Shown here: piece by piece, positions 5,403 to 7,050 of the stretch
Position numbering within the stretch: position 1 is the first letter of the stretch
How the letters are laid out: each line of letters starts with the position of its first letter
The notes under the pieces: generated by a model
Database searches by the model: none
Told to the model about the DNA's origin: nothing
Seen by the model: only the letters and a program-made list of their open reading frames with translations
Made by a program: the position numbers and the translations under genes
NCBI GenBank assembly: GCA_946621635.1
Contig: CAMOOR010000076.1
Span: 1 to 7,050 of the forward strand
Length of the DNA stretch: 7,050 bases
Source of the DNA: Colimorpha sp002372855
GTDB lineage: Bacteria > Bacteroidota > Bacteroidia > Bacteroidales > P3
Reading direction: 5' to 3'

Positions 5403-6341
5403 TTATAGAATCCTCACGCTCTGGTGGCGGTTCCGCCCCTTCTTGAAGAGGTTCAGGTCGCTCTGGTAGCCCACGAAGAGCTCGTGCGAGCCGTTGCCCA
5501 GGCTGATGCCGTTGGTGTATGCCTCGTAGGCGTAGCCCAGCGTGATGCCGTGGAAGTTTCCTCCGAGCATCACCGTCACCGAGTTCGACGGGCTGTAGCC
5601 CAGGCCCACATACATCATTCGCTCCTCGTGGGTGTAGGTGAGTCGCGTGGTGACGTCGGCGCGGTAGCCTACCCCATCGTAGCGCCCGAACACTGAGGGC
5701 TGTATTGATAAGAACGGAGTTCTGAGCCGAATATTGCATCCAGCGGTCAAATAATATGACATATCTATCTTTATCTCATTGGTTTGGCCCAGCTCTACGG
5801 TGGGTGCCGTGAGGTGCTGTACGCTGGCTCCCACGTACCAGTTGCGGCGCTGGTAGTAGAGTCCGGCGGCCATGTCGAAGGCGTTGCCGTCAATCTCTGA
5901 CGTGGAGAAGGCAGGGTCGTTGGTCTGTATCACGTCGAGCTTGCTGCCGTCGAACTTCTCGCTGAGCAGGGCTGCCTGCACGCCCACGGCGACGGTTCCG
6001 CCCAAGAGCTTGTGGCGGTAGGCATACTGCACGGCCAGCGTGTTGTGCGAGAACAGGCCGATGGCATCGTTCATGAAGCGGGCGCCCACGCCGTGGTAAC
6101 CGCCGAGCATGTAGAAGGGCATGTCGGCCGAGGCATACATGGTGTTGGGGTTGTGCTTGAAGCCCACCATCGACATGTTGTAGGCTGCGGTGATGTTTAT
6201 CTTCTCCTGCTTGCCCACGGCGGCGGGGTTATACGCCGTCTGCATCGCCCAGTAATGACTGAACGACGGGTCGTACTGCGCACGGGCCTGAAAGCAGGCC
6301 ACAAACAGAAGGGCCAATATCAGCAGATTTCGCCTAAACAC
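5403..6341 (-). CDS. porP: T9SS PorP/SprF family outer-membrane protein
   Basis: PorP/SprF proteins are outer-membrane beta-barrel-type accessory components of T9SS. The first cluster gene is usually this one in Bacteroidales, ahead of porKLMN. The 312-residue product has a signal peptide (MFRRN, hydrophobic core about 5-17, likely cleavage after A-R-A at 19-21). It then shows the family opening QYDPSFSHYW (22-31) and AYNPAAVGK (36-44), alternating beta-strand-like sequence, and the closing ELFVGYQSDLNLFKKG with SVRIL at the end. The start is GTG at 6339-6341: an in-frame TAA lies one codon upstream, and no later ATG would keep the signal peptide. No Shine-Dalgarno is obvious, as is common in this phylum. 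Codons 188-216 are unusually A+T-rich. Which PorP paralogue this is, and its partner, cannot be told from sequence alone. Confidence 0.94.
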   Translation of the reverse strand: MFRRNLLILALLFVACFQARAQYDPSFSHYWAMQTAYNPAAVGKQEKINITAAYNMSMVGFKHNPNTMYASADMPFYMLGGYHGVGARFMNDAIGLFSHNTLAVQYAYRHKLLGGTVAVGVQAALLSEKFDGSKLDVIQTNDPAFSTSEIDGNAFDMAAGLYYQRRNWYVGASVQHLTAPTVELGQTNEIKIDMSYYLTAGCNIRLRTPFLSIQPSVFGRYDGVGYRADVTTRLTYTHEERMMYVGLGYSPSNSVTVMLGGNFHGITLGYAYEAYTNGISLGNGSHELFVGYQSDLNLFKKGRNRHQSVRIL

Positions 6342-6543
6342 GCTTTAATAACGCGTTTCCTTGCCACATTATTATATATGAGGGGAGAAAAAAAATGCTG
6401 GTACGCGTGGAAGGCGACGCTATATAGCAGCCAAAATTGATTTGATTACAATATTATTTCTGATCCGTCGTTACTATAGAATAAAAGGAGGCTGTGCGGT
6501 ATAGCCGTTAGGCCATATATTATTTTTATTGAACTATTGAACA
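6342..6543. promoter_or_regulatory. Divergent intergenic region, presumed promoters of the T9SS cluster and lipoprotein gene
   Basis: This 202-bp AT-rich region separates the divergent starts of porP (minus) and the small lipoprotein gene (plus), so promoters for both should lie here. I looked for the Bacteroidota pattern (TTTG near -33, TAnnTTTG near -7) and found no clean match. TATTTTTA at 6521-6528 is a partial -7 candidate for the plus gene but has no -33 partner. A short imperfect hairpin is present (TATAGCC at 6500-6506, GTTA loop, GGCCATA at 6511-6517). No tRNA, small RNA or credible ORF was seen. Confidence 0.4.
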
Positions 6544-7047
6544 ATGAGAATAAGGTCATTATTAATAAGCATGCTTTGCATTAGTGTGTTAGTGTCATGT
6601 CAATTACCCGCCACATACACATATTACTGCAAGGAAAGAGACTTTTCATTTAAAATGATTGAGGAAGACACCATAGACATATTGGTTTTTGGCGACAGGG
6701 ATTCTGTATTCTTGCCACCGGCTAAAGGGCAATACATAGGCTTACAGTTTCATATCCCGGAAAAGTCGGATACCATCTATTTCGAACTCACAAGCGGTTA
6801 TCCGTTCATCTATAAATATGTAGAGAATAAATATACCATAAAGTGTCTGCATTTCGACTATAAATATGGGAATGCCGAACAAAGATATCTGACGATGGTC
6901 GCAGACGATGAAGAGCTGCAGACTTATTTAGACGCTCTCGACAACCATCATTCCTGGGGCTTTTACGGAGGATGCGACCAAGGCCGATATACATTCAGCG
7001 TATGGAATGATTCTGTATATGTAGGGGTATTAGACCCCCTCAGATGA
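6544..7047 (+). CDS. Small lipoprotein of unknown function
   Basis: The product is a complete 167-residue protein that I do not recognise. Residues 1-18 form a lipoprotein signal (MRIRS, hydrophobic core, lipobox LVSC with Cys19), so it should be lipid-anchored facing the periplasm or, if carrying an export signal, the surface. The mature part is rich in Tyr, Asp and Phe with alternating hydrophobic residues, suggesting a small beta-rich domain. It has no membrane helix and no catalytic motif I can name. Its only later cysteines are at about positions 29, 100 and 144. It is divergent from the T9SS cluster and noticeably more A+T-rich, with ATA, TTA and AGA codons common. That points to a different history or lower expression. 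No functional tie to T9SS is shown. Confidence 0.8.
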   Translation: MRIRSLLISMLCISVLVSCQLPATYTYYCKERDFSFKMIEEDTIDILVFGDRDSVFLPPAKGQYIGLQFHIPEKSDTIYFELTSGYPFIYKYVENKYTIKCLHFDYKYGNAEQRYLTMVADDEELQTYLDALDNHHSWGFYGGCDQGRYTFSVWNDSVYVGVLDPLR

Positions 7048-7050
7048 TGC

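Noticed and set aside
6395..6427. Tiny plus-strand ORF after a purine-rich tract (MLVRVEGDAI)
   Set aside because: Only ten codons and no downstream gene it could lead; purine tracts are common by chance and Bacteroidota seldom depend on Shine-Dalgarno sites.
7024..7038. GGGGT-ATTAG-ACCCC hairpin near the end of the lipoprotein gene
   Set aside because: It lies inside the coding sequence before the stop, has a 5-bp stem, and the downstream T run cannot be seen before the window ends.

Overview
The window holds a five-gene type IX secretion system (T9SS) core cluster of the phylum Bacteroidota, all on the minus strand. In transcription order it is porP/sprF, gldK/porK, gldL/porL, gldM/porM and gldN/porN. 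This order, the protein families and the AT-rich spacers in a G+C-rich chromosome suggest Bacteroidales, most likely a Prevotella-like member of the Prevotellaceae. The genus is an inference. No ribosomal RNA or housekeeping marker is present to confirm it.

Layout from right to left: a lone plus-strand gene (6544-7047) encodes a small, unrecognised, A+T-rich lipoprotein. A 202-bp divergent region (6342-6543) separates it from porP and presumably holds the promoters of both directions. Then come porP (5403-6341, GTG start), gldK (3855-5381), gldL (2840-3775), gldM (1170-2729) and gldN (27-1121). The gaps inside the cluster are 21 to about 110 bp, so one operon is likely. No stretch over 300 bp lacks a gene. 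The window ends 26 bp after gldN, so anything further downstream is not visible.

How the genes work together, from knowledge of the families: GldL and GldM form the inner-membrane proton-driven motor. The periplasmic part of GldM reaches the ring made of the lipoprotein GldK and of GldN under the outer membrane. PorP/SprF is an outer-membrane beta-barrel-type accessory protein. Together they power and scaffold export of proteins with T9SS C-terminal signals through the SprA/Sov translocon, which is not in this window.

The system itself is a known one. The unusual points are how its genes are punctuated and decorated. A near-perfect inverted repeat with arms of about 40 nt exactly fills the gldL-gldM junction and supplies the gldL stop codon. 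The hydrophobic cores of the GldN and GldK signal peptides are written in 7-bp and 8-bp tandem repeats resembling the intergenic simple repeats. GldL carries a long glycine-rich insert. porP contains a short internal patch of A+T-rich codons.
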